Notes under the pieces: generated by a model
What the model was told of the DNA's origin: nothing
Databases searched by the model: none
What the model saw: the letters and a program-made list of their open reading frames with translations, nothing else
Part shown: positions 23,430-34,539 of the stretch, piece by piece
Numbering within the stretch: the stretch's first letter is position 1
Layout: every line of letters starts with the position of its first letter
NCBI GenBank assembly: GCA_027943335.1
Contig: BSBK01001114.1
Span: 964,501 to 1,028,500 of the forward strand
Source: Chamaecyparis obtusa
Taxonomy: Eukaryota; Streptophyta; Pinopsida; Cupressales; Cupressaceae
Length of the DNA: 64,000 nt
Direction of reading: 5' to 3'
Position numbers and translations under genes: made by a program

Positions 23430-24257
23430 TGACTTTGTATAGTGTTTTCATTATGGTAACAATGTCATATAGCAGGTTGGAGTCAGCCCACTTGATGGGA
23501 AGATCAGAAATTAGCTAAGTGTTGAAGACTAGACAATGTGCAAAGTTCCTGAAGCTTAGAGCATCAACGCAGGTGGATATGACTGAGTTATGGTATGTTC
23601 CCTAGAAGTTAAGTTGGTTAGACTATATTCATGCTTATTCTATGAGTGCATGATCAGATATACAAGTATGAGAAAGTTATAGACAGTTGAAGTTACACAG
23701 CTAGTGTGTACTAGTGAAGAACAGAGTAAGCAGCCGACTATTAGCATTTTGACTTGTGGTTATATTCTAATAATGTAAAGGCTATGTGCCTATTATAATT
23801 AGGTTTCCAACATGTATATATGTTTTTTTGTAAACATGCTTGAGCCAATTCAATTGGAAGCGTTGTATGTAATAAGTTTAAGGGCCGACCTAGTTGTTTG
23901 TTTTGTATGCGCATATAAATATGAGATGCGCCCATTGTAATTAGTATGAAATTTGATGTAGAGTTTTGATAAGCAAAGAAAAAGTGTGTGAAGAGACTAT
24001 AAGATGTATTATAGCTTTGCAAGAGGTCAAAGCATCAGCGCATAAAAGGAACTGATCTGAAAAACAATGTCACAGTGATAGTTCCCCTAGCAGATATAGT
24101 GTGTATCTAAAATCAAAAGGTTGTAGCCTTCACCACTTGAGTAGTGAGCTCTAGGATAGAACATCCACTCCCCTAATAGGGACTATTGTAAGAGAATCCT
24201 AATAGGGTCTGACCCTTGACAAGGTCTACTGTACATAATGCATTGTAAAGAAACTCC
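23430..24257 (+). repeat. 3'-truncated LTR related to Copia-3
   Basis: The sequence follows the Copia-3 LTR, diverged at first and then clearly from about 24055: CAGATATAGTGT, AAAAGGTTGTAGCCTTCACC, GTGAGCTCT, CTCCCCTAATAGGGACTATTG, AATAGGGTCTGACCC and GTAAAGAAACTCC. It stops exactly where the CACTA-like terminus begins. The missing remainder (ACAGGGTTAAGGATC...) is not found downstream in the window. A TATA-like ATATAAATA lies near 23913. The left boundary is approximate. Confidence 0.75.
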
Positions 24258-24305
24258 CACTACTACACTTGGGGCCAAATTTCGACAGAAGTTTCCGACA
24301 GGTAA
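24258..24305 (+). mobile_element. CACTA (En/Spm-like) transposon terminus
   Basis: The sequence begins CACTACTACA, then GGGGCCAAATTTCGACAG and TTTCCGACAGG. A CACTA start followed by short subterminal repeats around TTTCCGAC is the hallmark of plant CACTA ends. It interrupts a Copia-3-like LTR directly after TCC, which fits the 3-bp target duplication of this superfamily. The opposite end (...TAGTG followed by TCC) is not in the window, so only one terminus is supported. No transposase is recognisable downstream. Confidence 0.6.
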
Positions 24306-24488
24306 CTTTTTAATATGAATTTGGTGTTTTTCTTTTGTAATAGGCCCCGATGGTGTCATTATTTTGATGGGTGTTTAATTGAAAATTAGAATTTCAAAAG
24401 ATTCAGTGTATAGATTAAAAAAGAAGTGTAATGGTGAATCATTTTTATTTTGATTGGATAGAGAAGGAGCGGGAGAAAAGGAGCGAAA

Positions 24489-24720
24489 GCTAAGCACGGG
24501 AGAAGGTATGTGATTTCTTCATCTTTCAAGCCTCTAGCATCATATTCAAATGCATTTCATTTTATTTGATCGTGAATGCTCTCTCAAATGACCACATTCT
24601 ACTGGTGTCGTGCCCTAGCCAATGTTTTATCTCTATTATTTGATGTTATTGGTGCTTGTGCTCAAGGATATCGATTCAGTGTATTCAAATGTTTCGATTT
24701 ATGTTAGTTGATATTACTAG
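24489..24720 (+). repeat. direct repeat R1, copy 1
   Basis: The copy begins near GAGAAGGTATGTGATTTC and runs through CTCTAGCATCATATTC and TTATTTGATGTTATTGGTGC. A second copy is at 27949-28222, and a partial copy (ATGACCACATTCTACTAG onward) is at 24761-24848. The AAGGTATGT near the start looks like a plant splice donor, so it may be an exon-intron edge copied within one element; this is inference. Confidence 0.85.
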
Positions 24721-24760
24721 CATATGTGTTTAATGATGTCATTGTATATTTTTATCATTG

Positions 24761-24848
24761 AAATGACCACATTCTACTAGTGTCGTACCCTAGCTCGTGC
24801 TTTAACTCTATTATTTGATGTTATTGGTGCTTGTGCTCCAAGATATCC
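24761..24848 (+). repeat. direct repeat R1, partial copy
   Basis: It repeats the AAATGACCACATTCTACTAG to GTTATTGGTGCTTGTGCTC part of R1, starting about 170 bases downstream of the same block in copy 1 (near 24586). Confidence 0.85.
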
Positions 24849-25174
24849 ATTTTTTTGAAATGTTGACTATGGTTATCAAATGGATGGCTTATGAGCTTCT
24901 AGCTAGGTGCCATTTGTATTGATATCTTAGGGCATCAAATGTATTGTATCATTGATATTTGAGACTTTGTTAAAATTAAATAGGACAAAGAATGATCTTT
25001 ATTTAGTTTCTCTATTTTGATCCCTAAGTGGCTTACAACCCTAGAGAAGTATATGCAGATTTATAGATGTAGTTGCAGGATACATAACAGCTGATAATTC
25101 ACAAGAAATCCATACATCCAATTTGAATAGCAATTAATACAAAGAACTAGGATCCTCCAATGGCCCAATCATCT

Positions 25175-25350
25175 GGACCTTGACTGTCCCCTCAACCAGT
25201 GACCCTTCAAAACTAGGTTATCATGAAATCAGTGAGTGATCCTTCATTCTCTTGGTCTACCCTGCATCCAAACATATTGGAAATACACAATACAATGATA
25301 AGAAGTCTTTCACAATCCCCCTTCCCCCAAGGAGCACTATCAAACATCCC
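25175..25350. repeat. ~175-bp unit, isolated copy
   Basis: CCTTGACTGTCCCCTCAAC, GTGACCCTTCAAAACTAGG, CATCCAAACATATTGGAAAT and AGTCTTTCACAATCCC match the tandem array at 26875-27420, about 1.7 kb away. A neighbouring block, GATAATTCACAAGAAATCCAT, occurs at both 25093 and 25515, so this area has been duplicated in pieces. Confidence 0.9.
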
Positions 25351-26874
25351 TTCCACATAGCATTTCACTATTTTATGAGTGGATTGTGCAAGAACACTTA
25401 ACATTAAACAAGGAGAAAAGTCCTCAATACATCTTGGAAACCATTCAATTCAATAATAAATAAAACCTAAGACCAACACTATTCCTTCCATAGTTTCAGG
25501 ATACATAGCAGTCGATAATTCACAAGAAATCCATGGATCAAATTTTTATAAGGATATCCTACTAATCAATAGGAATTTTCTTGAGATGATCAATGATTAT
25601 GCATTTTGATGGCAGTGTGCTAGTTCAAAAGGATAATATAAATCTAAAACAATTTTTTCTTATTTTCTCAAACTATAAATGTGGTTAAAGGGAAAATATT
25701 ATGTGGAAAACCCACAAACCAAGCTAGCAAATGATTGTACATTAAATTATTCCTATATTCATTCAATTATTTCTATGCTTTAGCTACCCAACCTTTGAGC
25801 TTCATCTAGAGGAATGTGTAGCTTTAAGATAGAGTTACTTCTTGGGCCTTACAATAGGGTGGAATATGATCAAGATTTGTTTAGGTTGTATCTTTGTTAG
25901 TCCCATTGTTAGGTTCTTATGGTTCATGGTTTGAATCTAGTATGGTTGTGTAAGGGATTTGTAGATGCTTTTTATAACATAATTATTGGACACCATGATT
26001 GGAACAATTGGTTGTTGGCTATTGTACACATGAATCATAACTGTCAATGGTTCTTTGTGTTCAAGAATTCATTGATCAATCTTTGAGATTATTGTCCCAA
26101 CTTTAAAAGAGTGATAAAAGATATAGTGAGTGCTATCTTTTCCAAGTGTTTTGTGGGTGCCATTATCTTCTAGGAGTAATTGTTGGAACCAAATTATGTT
26201 CTTTGCCTCTAGTAAATATTGCACACACAATCATCTTCATGGTGAAGGGTTGCTTCCATCCCCATGAGGCACTATTGCATGGTTTCCATTCCCTTGTAGT
26301 ATAGTGAACCTAATTTAATACAAGTGTGCACTATTTTTGGATCCATAATTTATGGCCCCTACACTATGGTTGTTAGCCTAAGACATGCCTACCTTTGCAT
26401 ATAATAAGAGGCCAACATGAAACAAACATCCAGAAGTTAGGGGGTTGTTCCCTGTCCATAATTTATTATTTAGGTGCTAAGTAATGATGGGTATATCATG
26501 TAATTCATACCTAGTGTGTCTCTTTCTTTCTCTCCACATTTCACATTAGGAGTATATGATATAAAATACCAATGAAATCAACTATTAGTCAAATCTAATC
26601 AAAATTACAATATAAAGATTAAAATAGATCTTGAAGAAATATGGGAACCATTTTTTACAGATATTGTACAAACGAAGAGAATACTCCCAAGAGGAAATGC
26701 TTCAATGTGGAATAATTGAAGGACAATATTTTACTTTTATATGCACATCTACAATGTTTTTGATATATTTTTGAGATAACAAAACCATAGAAAGAATAGC
26801 ATATAGAAGAAAGTAAAGAATAATGATCATATTTTGAGATATTGTGGAAAATTAAAGGAAAGAGTGCTTGGTGG

Positions 26875-27420
26875 GGTTATCATGAAATTAGTGAGTGATC
26901 CTTCATTCCCCCTTCTTCTAGTGACCCTTCAAAACTGGGTTATCATGCAATTAGTGAGTGATCCTTCATTCTCCTAGTCTTCCTTGCATCCAAACATATC
27001 GGAAATACACAATACAATGATAAAAAGCCTTTTACAATCCCCCTTCCCTCAAGGAACAATATCAACATCCACACCTTGACTGTCCCGTCAACTAGTGACC
27101 CTTCAAAACTAGGTTATCATGCAATCAGTGAGTGGTCCTTCATTCTCCTGGTCTGCCCTACATCCAAACATATTGGAAATACACAATACAATGATAACAA
27201 GTCTTTTACAATCCCTCTTCCCTCAATGAATTACTATCAACATCTAGACCTTGACTATCCCCTCAACTAGTGACCCTTCAAAACCATGTTATCATGCAAT
27301 TAGTGAGTGATCCTTCATTCTCCCAACTTTCCCTACATCCAAACATATTGGAAATACACAATACAATGATAACAAGTATTTCAAAATCCTTCTTCCCTCA
27401 AGGAACACTATCAACAAGTG
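26875..27420. repeat. ~175-bp tandem array
   Basis: Three near-complete copies plus a partial first copy. The landmark GGTTATCATG falls near 26877, 26938, 27112 and 27287, giving periods of 174 and 175 for the full units. Each unit contains GTGACCCTTCAAAAC, GATCCTTCATTCTCC, CATCCAAACATAT and ACACAATACAATGATAA. No unit encodes a convincing protein. Confidence 0.92.
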
Positions 27421-27713
27421 ATCCTTCTTCTTATCAGCCATATCCAATGTTTTATTGAAGTCAAGGCCAAGAATGAAGGTCACCTTACCCATAGCATTCA
27501 CGGATTCTGAAATGTTGTTCCAAACTTAAGAAAACTTTTCTATTGCTTCTTGTTGCTTCTTTAAATACTTCTTCTACCACAATGTCCTCCTGCCCCATCT
27601 TCTTGATCTTCTTGGCTAAAGCGGATGAATCCACACACAATAACCCAAAATGAAGGGTTTTGTATCCTTTAATGAATCTCAGTCACTGGTAACACATGGA
27701 GAGTAAAAAATAG

Positions 27714-28365
27714 TAGTCTCTAAAGCATTCAATAAGTGAATATGAATGTTTGAAAACTTTCCTCTCAACTTCCCCAACTACTCCTAATCGGTTAGAGGGA
27801 TATTTCTAGAATCTCCACTATTCCTATCCTTACCAACAATTCTTAAACATGCTTTGTTTGAAATGATAATAACATGCTAAATTGAACCAATGGCTTGTTC
27901 TTTTTGTGGTACAAGGAATATTTGGCTATCAAATCTTCCTTCGTGCAAGCTGAGTGCGAGAGAAGGTATGTGATTTCTTCATCTTTGATTGGTATCTTTG
28001 ATAGGCAACGTCTTTTAAGCCTCTAGCATCATATTCGACCAAAAATTTCAAATGCATTGCATTTTATTTGATCCTGAATGCTCACTGAAATGACTGCATT
28101 CTACTAGTGTCATGCCCTAGCCTATGCTTTATCTCCATTATTTGATGTTATTGGTGCTTGTTCTCAAGGATATTGATTCACTGTTTTCAAATGTTTGGAT
28201 TCATGTTTGTTGATATTACAATTCATCATATCAGATAAAGTATGTTTAAGAATTTTTAGTGTCTAAACACTCAACTAATCCCTCTAACCGATTAGGAGTG
28301 GTTGGGGAAGTTGAGAGGAAAGTTTTCAAACATTCATATTCACTTATTGAATGCTTTGGAGACTA
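27714..28365. repeat. 88-bp inverted repeat with 476-bp spacer
   Basis: The arms are 27714-27801 and 28278-28365. They are reverse complements with two mismatches in 88. The arms include TTGAAAACTTTCCTCTCAAC and CTAATCGGTTAGAGGGAT. The spacer holds the second R1 copy. The similarity ends sharply on both sides of each arm. Confidence 0.95.
27949..28222 (+). repeat. direct repeat R1, copy 2
   Basis: This copy of 24489-24720 carries an extra stretch (ATTGGTATCTTTGATAGGC) after TTCTTCATCTTTG. It lies entirely inside the loop of the 88-bp inverted repeat. Confidence 0.85.
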
Positions 28366-28890
28366 TTGGTTTGACTGTCCATACGTTAATGTTTAGAAGA
28401 GATAAATAAATTATTTAAAGACATTATTACATGTTTAGAGAGGTTTAAGAGGCACTTATCATGACTATACCCTCACAAACAGTGGCATAGACTAGTTTCA
28501 CTAAGTTTCCTTTCTCTATTTTGAGGTTTCCTTTCTCTGCTGTAGGGATACAGTTAGAAGGTTCATTGACAAAATGATCCTTTGAATGGTTACTATGAAT
28601 TTGAATGATTTGATATAGCATATTTCTCATTTTACTTGTGAATAGAGGAAAAATGGAATCACCTCTATTTAGTGTAATGTATGGGGGAAATATGAGATCC
28701 ACTTCTAAATCTAAATTCCCAAGGGAAAGATCTAATTTGATCAACCAAAAGGTTAATGCACAATCGAATTAATCTATGGAGAATATAAAAAAGGAAGAAA
28801 ACCTTATATTTCCCTATAAAGAAATTGTGCTTGAAATCTAAAATAATTGAAATACAAGTACTAACCTCAAATTAGGGAAAATTTGGAAAA

Positions 28891-30139
28891 TGCCAATTTC
28901 TGATGTCTTTGTGTACTTTCGAGGAATTTTGCAACCTGTTTCAGATTGGAAATTTCGAGACGGAGAAAACCCATAAATCTTTTGTCTTTCTGATAGTAGG
29001 TATTCTTTGACCCTCATAAAAGGTCAAAGGCTAGATTCTTTATTTGAAGGTCGATTCTGACTTTGTTTGCAGATCTCAGAAGTTCATCGAAAAGAGTATC
29101 CAAATCTGATCTCAAATCCAAAATTCCACACCTGTACCTAGAAGAAAAAGGTGGTTTTTGTTTGTATGGGGGGTTTGCCTTGGTCAAACCCCAATTTAGG
29201 AATTAACCTTGAAATTGAATTGAAATGTAGTATGCATAAACAAAGCAAATGAAACAATTCACCTCGCTTATGTTGAAATCCTTGTAGAGGATTTGAATCC
29301 TCCAATCCATAAGTAGGAATTCTTCAATGGATGTAGAATGAATGTAGGATATCTCAAATCAATGACATTTGATCTTCAACACCAATCTTGAATTGATCTT
29401 TGCATATGAGGAGGCTTGGATGAATGTAGAAGAATGGATCTTTAAGGGGGCTCTAAAGAGATTGAATCCTTCAATGGCTAACAATGGATCTCTTTGATGA
29501 ATGAATTCTTGAACACTTGAATGCTTGAATTCACTTGCTTTCACTTGAGAGTTCGCTCATGAAATTTCTTGAGAGATGTGGATGGCAAAACTTGATGGAC
29601 AAAATGAGAGAGGAAGGCCTCCTTTTATAGTGAGCTAGGGAACAATCTTCTAGAGGGGCTATCTTGGAGAATTAAATCCCATTTAGGTCCTAAAATTTAG
29701 AAAATATACCTAGATTAAATTAAATTTAAGGATTTACCATTTTGAAACCCAAAATGCCCAACCCAGAGGAGGGAAAAAAAATATCCTTGAAACCTGGCAC
29801 CCGAAAATCAAGGAAATTTGAAATCTAGATAGGGGGTCAAGGAAAAGCTTGACTCTGACCTAGGTTAGGGTCAAGGTCAATCCTAACTAGGTCAGGGTTG
29901 AGGTCAAATTTGACCCATAAGGTCAACTTTGACCTTGTGGTGAAAAACCTCAGGATCCTGACCCAGAATGCTAGGAAATGTAGATATGAAGTGACAATCA
30001 GGTGCAGAGGAAAGCAAAATTTGGGGAAAAGCTAGATACATGCAAAGACCTGATCAAGGAAATTAACATGACTCCAAACCACTTACTCAGAGGGCTAAAT
30101 GCTCTTATCATGGAAGTGCTTCCATTTTAAGATGATACA
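28891..30139 (-). repeat. Element E 3' LTR (boundaries approximate)
   Basis: On the minus strand the LTR begins TGTATCATC (30139) just after a G-rich tract, AAGTGGGGG. A TATA box CTATAAAAGG sits about 510 bases in, followed by a non-coding leader. The 28891 end (TG on the plus strand, CA on the minus) is a guess among several candidates, because the second LTR is not in the window. Confidence 0.55.
29621..29630 (-). promoter_or_regulatory. TATA box of element E LTR
   Basis: The minus strand reads CTATAAAAGG, with a GAGG-rich start region downstream and none of the stops pattern of coding DNA nearby. Its place in the middle of the LTR fits the U3/R boundary. Confidence 0.6.
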
Positions 30140-30145
30140 TTAAGC

Positions 30146-31322
30146 CCCCACTTTAGCAAGAGTATGGACTCGATGCAAACTCTTGGTAAAGGAGATCAGA
30201 ATGAAAATATAATCTTATCGTAATCCAAGGGACAAAGAGAAACCTTAAGCCCCTAGGGACTCTAGTCTTCATTGACTCCCAGATCACAATAAGAGAGACA
30301 TCTCTAGAGAGAAATAAAGGGTGTGATTACCTCACCCAATGAGAACTTATGTCCCATTGTGAACCACACAAGGAAATGATGCAACTAGAAAGATGGAATT
30401 GAACCACCTAGTGAATGTGGCTACTCACTACTCAACCCATCAAGGATTCACCCTTAGGAATATTCTATTCCATAAGAATAAAACCAAAAAAAAATAAAGA
30501 GATCTAGTCTTAAGGACACCTCCGACCTTAAGGGATCAAAAAATATGTATATTTGAAACTGGAGGAATCAAGAGATCCTAAAATATAAATCCATGCTTTA
30601 AGGATTAGTTACTAATCCAAAAGGGGAGAAAAGTATCTTGAAAAATATGTGTGCATATCAAAAAGTGTGTGTGTGCAATAGGTGAGCAGAGTGTATGCCC
30701 CCATGTTAAAATCATTGTTGACACTTTAACAGGAGCAATGGCTTTAACGAAAACATAAAAAACTCCACTAATTACGTTTCCATGTCGAGATGCTGCCAGA
30801 CAAAGAAAAATCAAGGGAAATATCATAGAAACATACAAAGAATAGAGAAGGGATCTACCTACTATGGGGTTAGTATGATCATAAGATAATATATATGATA
30901 TTATTGCAAATGAATTGATATCAATCCCCAAAGAAAGTAGAACTACGATCACAAAGGAGGAAAGATCACATAAGATATATGAAGGAGAATCTTTTTAGAC
31001 CATGACATGGAGACCAAAAAGAATTTAGTGCTACCATATCTCGAATCCAAGTAGATTATAGAAGGAAACATTTACGAATAATAGAACAATTACAACATAA
31101 CATGGAACAACACATAGAAGAATAGAGATACATATAGAGGAATTTGAACAATAGTTTTGATTCCTTTATCACCTTGCATCAACTGAGTAACAAGGATCAT
31201 ATAAAATAATCTAACAACATTTAGCAAACACATTACGAGAGAAGGACAGTACAAAAGGAAAACACACAACAAAGCTACCATGAAGGACAAGCCGATCAAG
31301 CATGCCACCTAGTCCTCCCATC
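30146..31322 (-). other. Element E tail between protease and LTR
   Basis: No polymerase or integrase motif is found here. Two minus-strand frames (30952-30605, 115 codons; 31308-31090, 72 codons) are strongly hydrophobic, but AT-rich DNA often produces such frames and I do not call them genes. The plus-strand TAAGCCCCCACTT at 30141-30153 is the complement of the purine tract. Confidence 0.5.
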
Positions 31323-32537
31323 TCATTGTATATCATTTAGAGAAGGTGGATAACTCACAAGAGGGGCTGTATCCAACATAGTAGGAATGATAGCCAGTTC
31401 CAAACAAGGATCCTTTTGAGAATCACAATGTTCGACACTAGGTGTAAGAGTTAATTGTGATGAAATCATATTAGGTAAATCAATGTCAATGTCAATAGTC
31501 TCATATTCATCATTAACATCATCAGTATCATCAAGAGTATCTTCTTCATCCAAATTAATCAAAATAGGATCTAAGATATGAATAGAATCATCATAATCAT
31601 GAATATTAACATCATTATTAGTAACAAATTCTTCTAACACATCATGCATATATTTATCTGAAGAAGGTAGAGATCTTTGAAGAATATAATTACGAGCTTT
31701 AGCATGAGCATGATGCTTCTTACAATGTTCATTAGTAGATCAATTACATTTTGATTTATTTGAAATAGGTTGAGAAATAGGAGGAAAAATCATAGGATCC
31801 TTCACAGGTTCTTTAGGAAGATCAATAGGATTATCAACAATAGGAGGAATAATCATAGGATCTTTGATACGTTCTTTAGGAAGAGCGATAGAAGGAACTT
31901 GATTAACAGAACTAGAAGTCATAGTTAAAGGAGGTATAGAAGGTGTAGGAAAAAGACCATGATTAAGATCTATAGGAGGTATGCTTAATTCAAGAATCTT
32001 ACAATGTTTATAGGCTTGATATGAATGAAAATGATTATTAGGTTGAGGACATGAATTAGGTAATGAAGGCCAAAAGAAATCCAGAGCAGCACAATTTCTA
32101 GGCCTAGAAGGTTGATATAAACTATGATTAATCATCTTCACTTCTTCATCATGAATGAAATTAAGACACTTATGGATAGGTGAAGCAACAACATGCATGG
32201 CATTTAACCAAGGCAAACCTAGCTTAACTTGGAATTGATCATAAGTAGGAACCACAACAAAGGTAGTGTTCAAAATTTTTCCACAAAGTTCAACCGGTAA
32301 AGTAATAGAACCAAATGATGGATAAAGAAAACTATTACAAGTTTGAATCCACATATCTGATGTATCATAAGAATCACATTGTAATATTTTCATAAAAATA
32401 TTTTCTTCAGTAATAACATTGACTAAGGATATAGGATCAACAAGACAACCATGAGTAGGTTTTTGAGAAATCCTAGCATAAATGTAAAGGGGACCATTAG
32501 GAGCTTTAATAGTCTCAAAGTCATCAAAGGTAATCAA
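31323..32537 (-). pseudogene. Element E protease and C-terminal extension (decayed)
   Basis: The frame opens ITFDDFETIKAPNGPLYIYA. The Tat-type protease core is recognisable by GPLYI before the active site and by LGLPWLNAMHVV...SPIHKCLNFI after it. At the active site the expected D-(S/G)-G reads C-L-V-D-P-I-S: the aspartate is present but the following Ser/Gly-Gly is not. A proline-rich stretch with two similar P-K-E-(R/P)-(I/V)-K-D-P-M-I repeats follows. A stop near 31740 precedes a 108-codon acidic extension (31649-31323, rich in Asp) in the same frame. Polymerase would normally follow the protease here and does not. Confidence 0.72.
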
Positions 32538-32577
32538 AAGTTCTCAAGGTCTTTTATTCCTAGGTTGTTGTCGAGGT

Positions 32578-33823
32578 TTAGGTTGAGTTTTTAGTTGAAA
32601 GTGAGCTTGAGATTGAATCTAATATAGATTGACCAACATGCTCCACTTGATTAACAACATGATTGAGATCATCCATCTTTGAGTCAAACACAATTTCCAT
32701 GGTAAATGGTTGAGCAATGGTATTAGTATCATGCATAGGTAAAGGATTCATATAGATTTGAAGTTTTTGATTAGGAGGAGAAACAGATCTGTTACCACTA
32801 CCATCAAGATTATCAATAGATAAGGCATTAGAGTCAATTAAGTCTTGAACCTTATGTTTTAAAGAATAACACTTCTCAGTATCATGACCATTCTGATGAT
32901 GATATTGATAAAAAGAATTTTGATCAAAAGATTTAGAGGCAATCATAATAGGTAAAAGAGGTTGAATAGGAGGTAAAGTAATCATATTAGTAGTTAACAA
33001 CCTATTCATAATAGCATGTAAAGATTCAGAAAGAGGAGTAAACGTACGATTTAATTGAAAAGAAGTGGATGTAGAAGTGACATTGTCAGATGCAACAACA
33101 ACTTGATCAGCAATTGCATTTGCTTGTTTGTTTATCTTGACATAGTTGTTAAATTTTTTAAATTTGTTTGGATTAGGAGTAGCATCACTCTTATCAACTG
33201 GAACAGGAGCCATTGGAGTGTTTCCCTCAAATTGACTCACTTGTAATTGATAATGATGAAGCGCTACACAAAGTTGTTGAAATGAGGTAAATTTAGTAAG
33301 CATAATCTTATCTCTAATATCCTTTTGCAAATTGGAAATAAACATACATTGAATATCAATATCAAGAATAGGATAGGAAATCTGAGCATACAAATGCTTA
33401 AATCTACCAATAAATTCAGTTAATTTTTCTTTAGCACTTTGTTGACAATGCATTAAATCAATCAAAGACACTTGCAGGCCAATGTTGTTTTGAAATTTTT
33501 AAATAAAGGCATTAGCAAGTTTTGGAAAGGAATCAATAGAATAAGGAGGCAAGGAACAATACCATTGTAAGGCCTTGTCATGGAAAGTTCTAGCAAACAG
33601 TTTGGCTAAAATAATATGGTCATGAGCATAATCACTACAAAGGATTTGGAATATTTTAACATGATGATCAGGATCTCCTTTTCCATTATAATTCTCAAGA
33701 TGAGGCATATCGACATGCCGAGGAATAGGAGTATGAATAATATCCAAGGACAAAGGACTTCCCATGTGACATGTAGGGATATTAAACTTGTTTTAAGTTA
33801 AGGAAGAAAGTTGTTGTTGTAAG
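32578..33823 (-). pseudogene. Element E gag (5'-truncated by element B)
   Basis: A structural protein of the Tat/Ogre type. The capsid part (33765-33499, then 33471 onward across a TAA in the same frame) has KALQWYCSLPPYSIDSF and KLTEFIGRFKHLYAQ blocks. Near the C-terminus it carries YHHQNGHDTEKCYSLKHKVQ, matching the C-x-Y-H-x3-GHDTE-x-C motif typical of Tat/Ogre gag, but the first cysteine is a tyrosine. A frameshift around 32577-32590 and a TGA separate it from the protease. Its N-terminal part is cut off at 33823 by B's LTR. Confidence 0.78.
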
Positions 33824-34094
33824 TGTTGCCCTAATTTTCCTTTCATTCAAATTTGGGCTTGGTTTTAATGTCAGACCTTCATTTCCTTAGTCCTTTGAGA
33901 AGCTCCAAAAAAATTTCATGGCTTTATCTATTTCCCTCTAGTCTCTGCAACTATTTCTAGGTCCCTGGCTAGGTGAAAAATCCTTAAAATATTAATAAAA
34001 CTAGCCATTATAGGCCAAACCCTGAAAACCCTAAGCCTTCACTCTAATTCCTTGTTACTTTATTCGACCACTTAAGTCCCTTCATTTTTCATGC
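33824..34094 (+). repeat. Element B 5' LTR, first part
   Basis: It matches 61813 onward from TGTTGCCCTAATTTTCC to CTTAAGTCCCTTCATTT. The match then jumps to 53007 (TGTGCATTTTAAAATCC), which shows that A is inserted here. Confidence 0.93.
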
Positions 34095-34539
34095 ACTATT
34101 AGCATGTGTAAAAAATTTCATGGCTCTAGCCCTTTTCTTCAGGTCTCTACAGTTGTTTTTAGGTCTTTGGCATAAACCCTTAGTTCAAATTTTTGAAAAA
34201 CTAGCCGTTGTATTCAAAACCCTTTTTGTAATGCCTTGGCCTTGTTATAATTTTGTGTTACTTTATTCAGGCCACTTAAAGGTCCTTTAATGCATGTGCT
34301 TATTTTTTATCCCTTTGTCACATGATTGCATGAACCTTTTTCATGTTATGCGATCTTGTGACTAATGTTTTTCGGGCCCCTTTTAATAATTGTTGATTTG
34401 CCTAAGTCTACAAGCCCGGCGGTGCTTTAATTTTTCCTAAGTCTCAGCGATTAATATTTCCTATGTTTTAGCTTAAATCTTTACTAGGCCTGGCTTTGAC
34501 ACCATCTTAATCCTATGGTTGTTGTAAGTTCGTAAAGGT

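Larger units (their letters stand above)
24306..28890. other. non-coding, internally repetitive region
   Basis: No recognisable gene. It may be the interior of the CACTA-like element starting at 24258. It holds the direct repeats, the ~175-bp array and the inverted repeat listed separately. A minus-strand stretch at about 27440-27640 reads like eroded protein (KVTFILGLDF, DIVVEEVFKEA) but has no identifiable domain. I see nothing else in 25540-26870 or 28370-28890. Confidence 0.5.
28891..33823 (-). mobile_element. Element E: Tat/Ogre-like gag-protease retroelement, no polymerase (partial)
   Basis: Minus-strand order: gag, protease, non-coding stretch, purine tract, 3' LTR. No reverse transcriptase or integrase lies between the protease and the LTR. 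Gag and protease both carry Tat/Ogre signatures. Element B is inserted in the 5' part of gag at 33824, and the remainder including the 5' LTR must lie right of B, outside the window. It is either a non-autonomous gag-protease element or an internally deleted Tat element. Confidence 0.7.

Noticed and set aside
27292..27640. Minus-strand coding exon across the ~175-bp array
   Set aside because: Some protein-like words occur (KVTFILGLDF, DIVVEEVF), but the frame shifts and enters the tandem array, and no domain is recognisable.
30605..31308. Hydrophobic minus-strand frames as an env-like gene of element E
   Set aside because: Position would fit an envelope gene, but the frames are short and separate, without signal peptide plus cleavage and fusion features, and AT-rich DNA often gives such hydrophobic frames.
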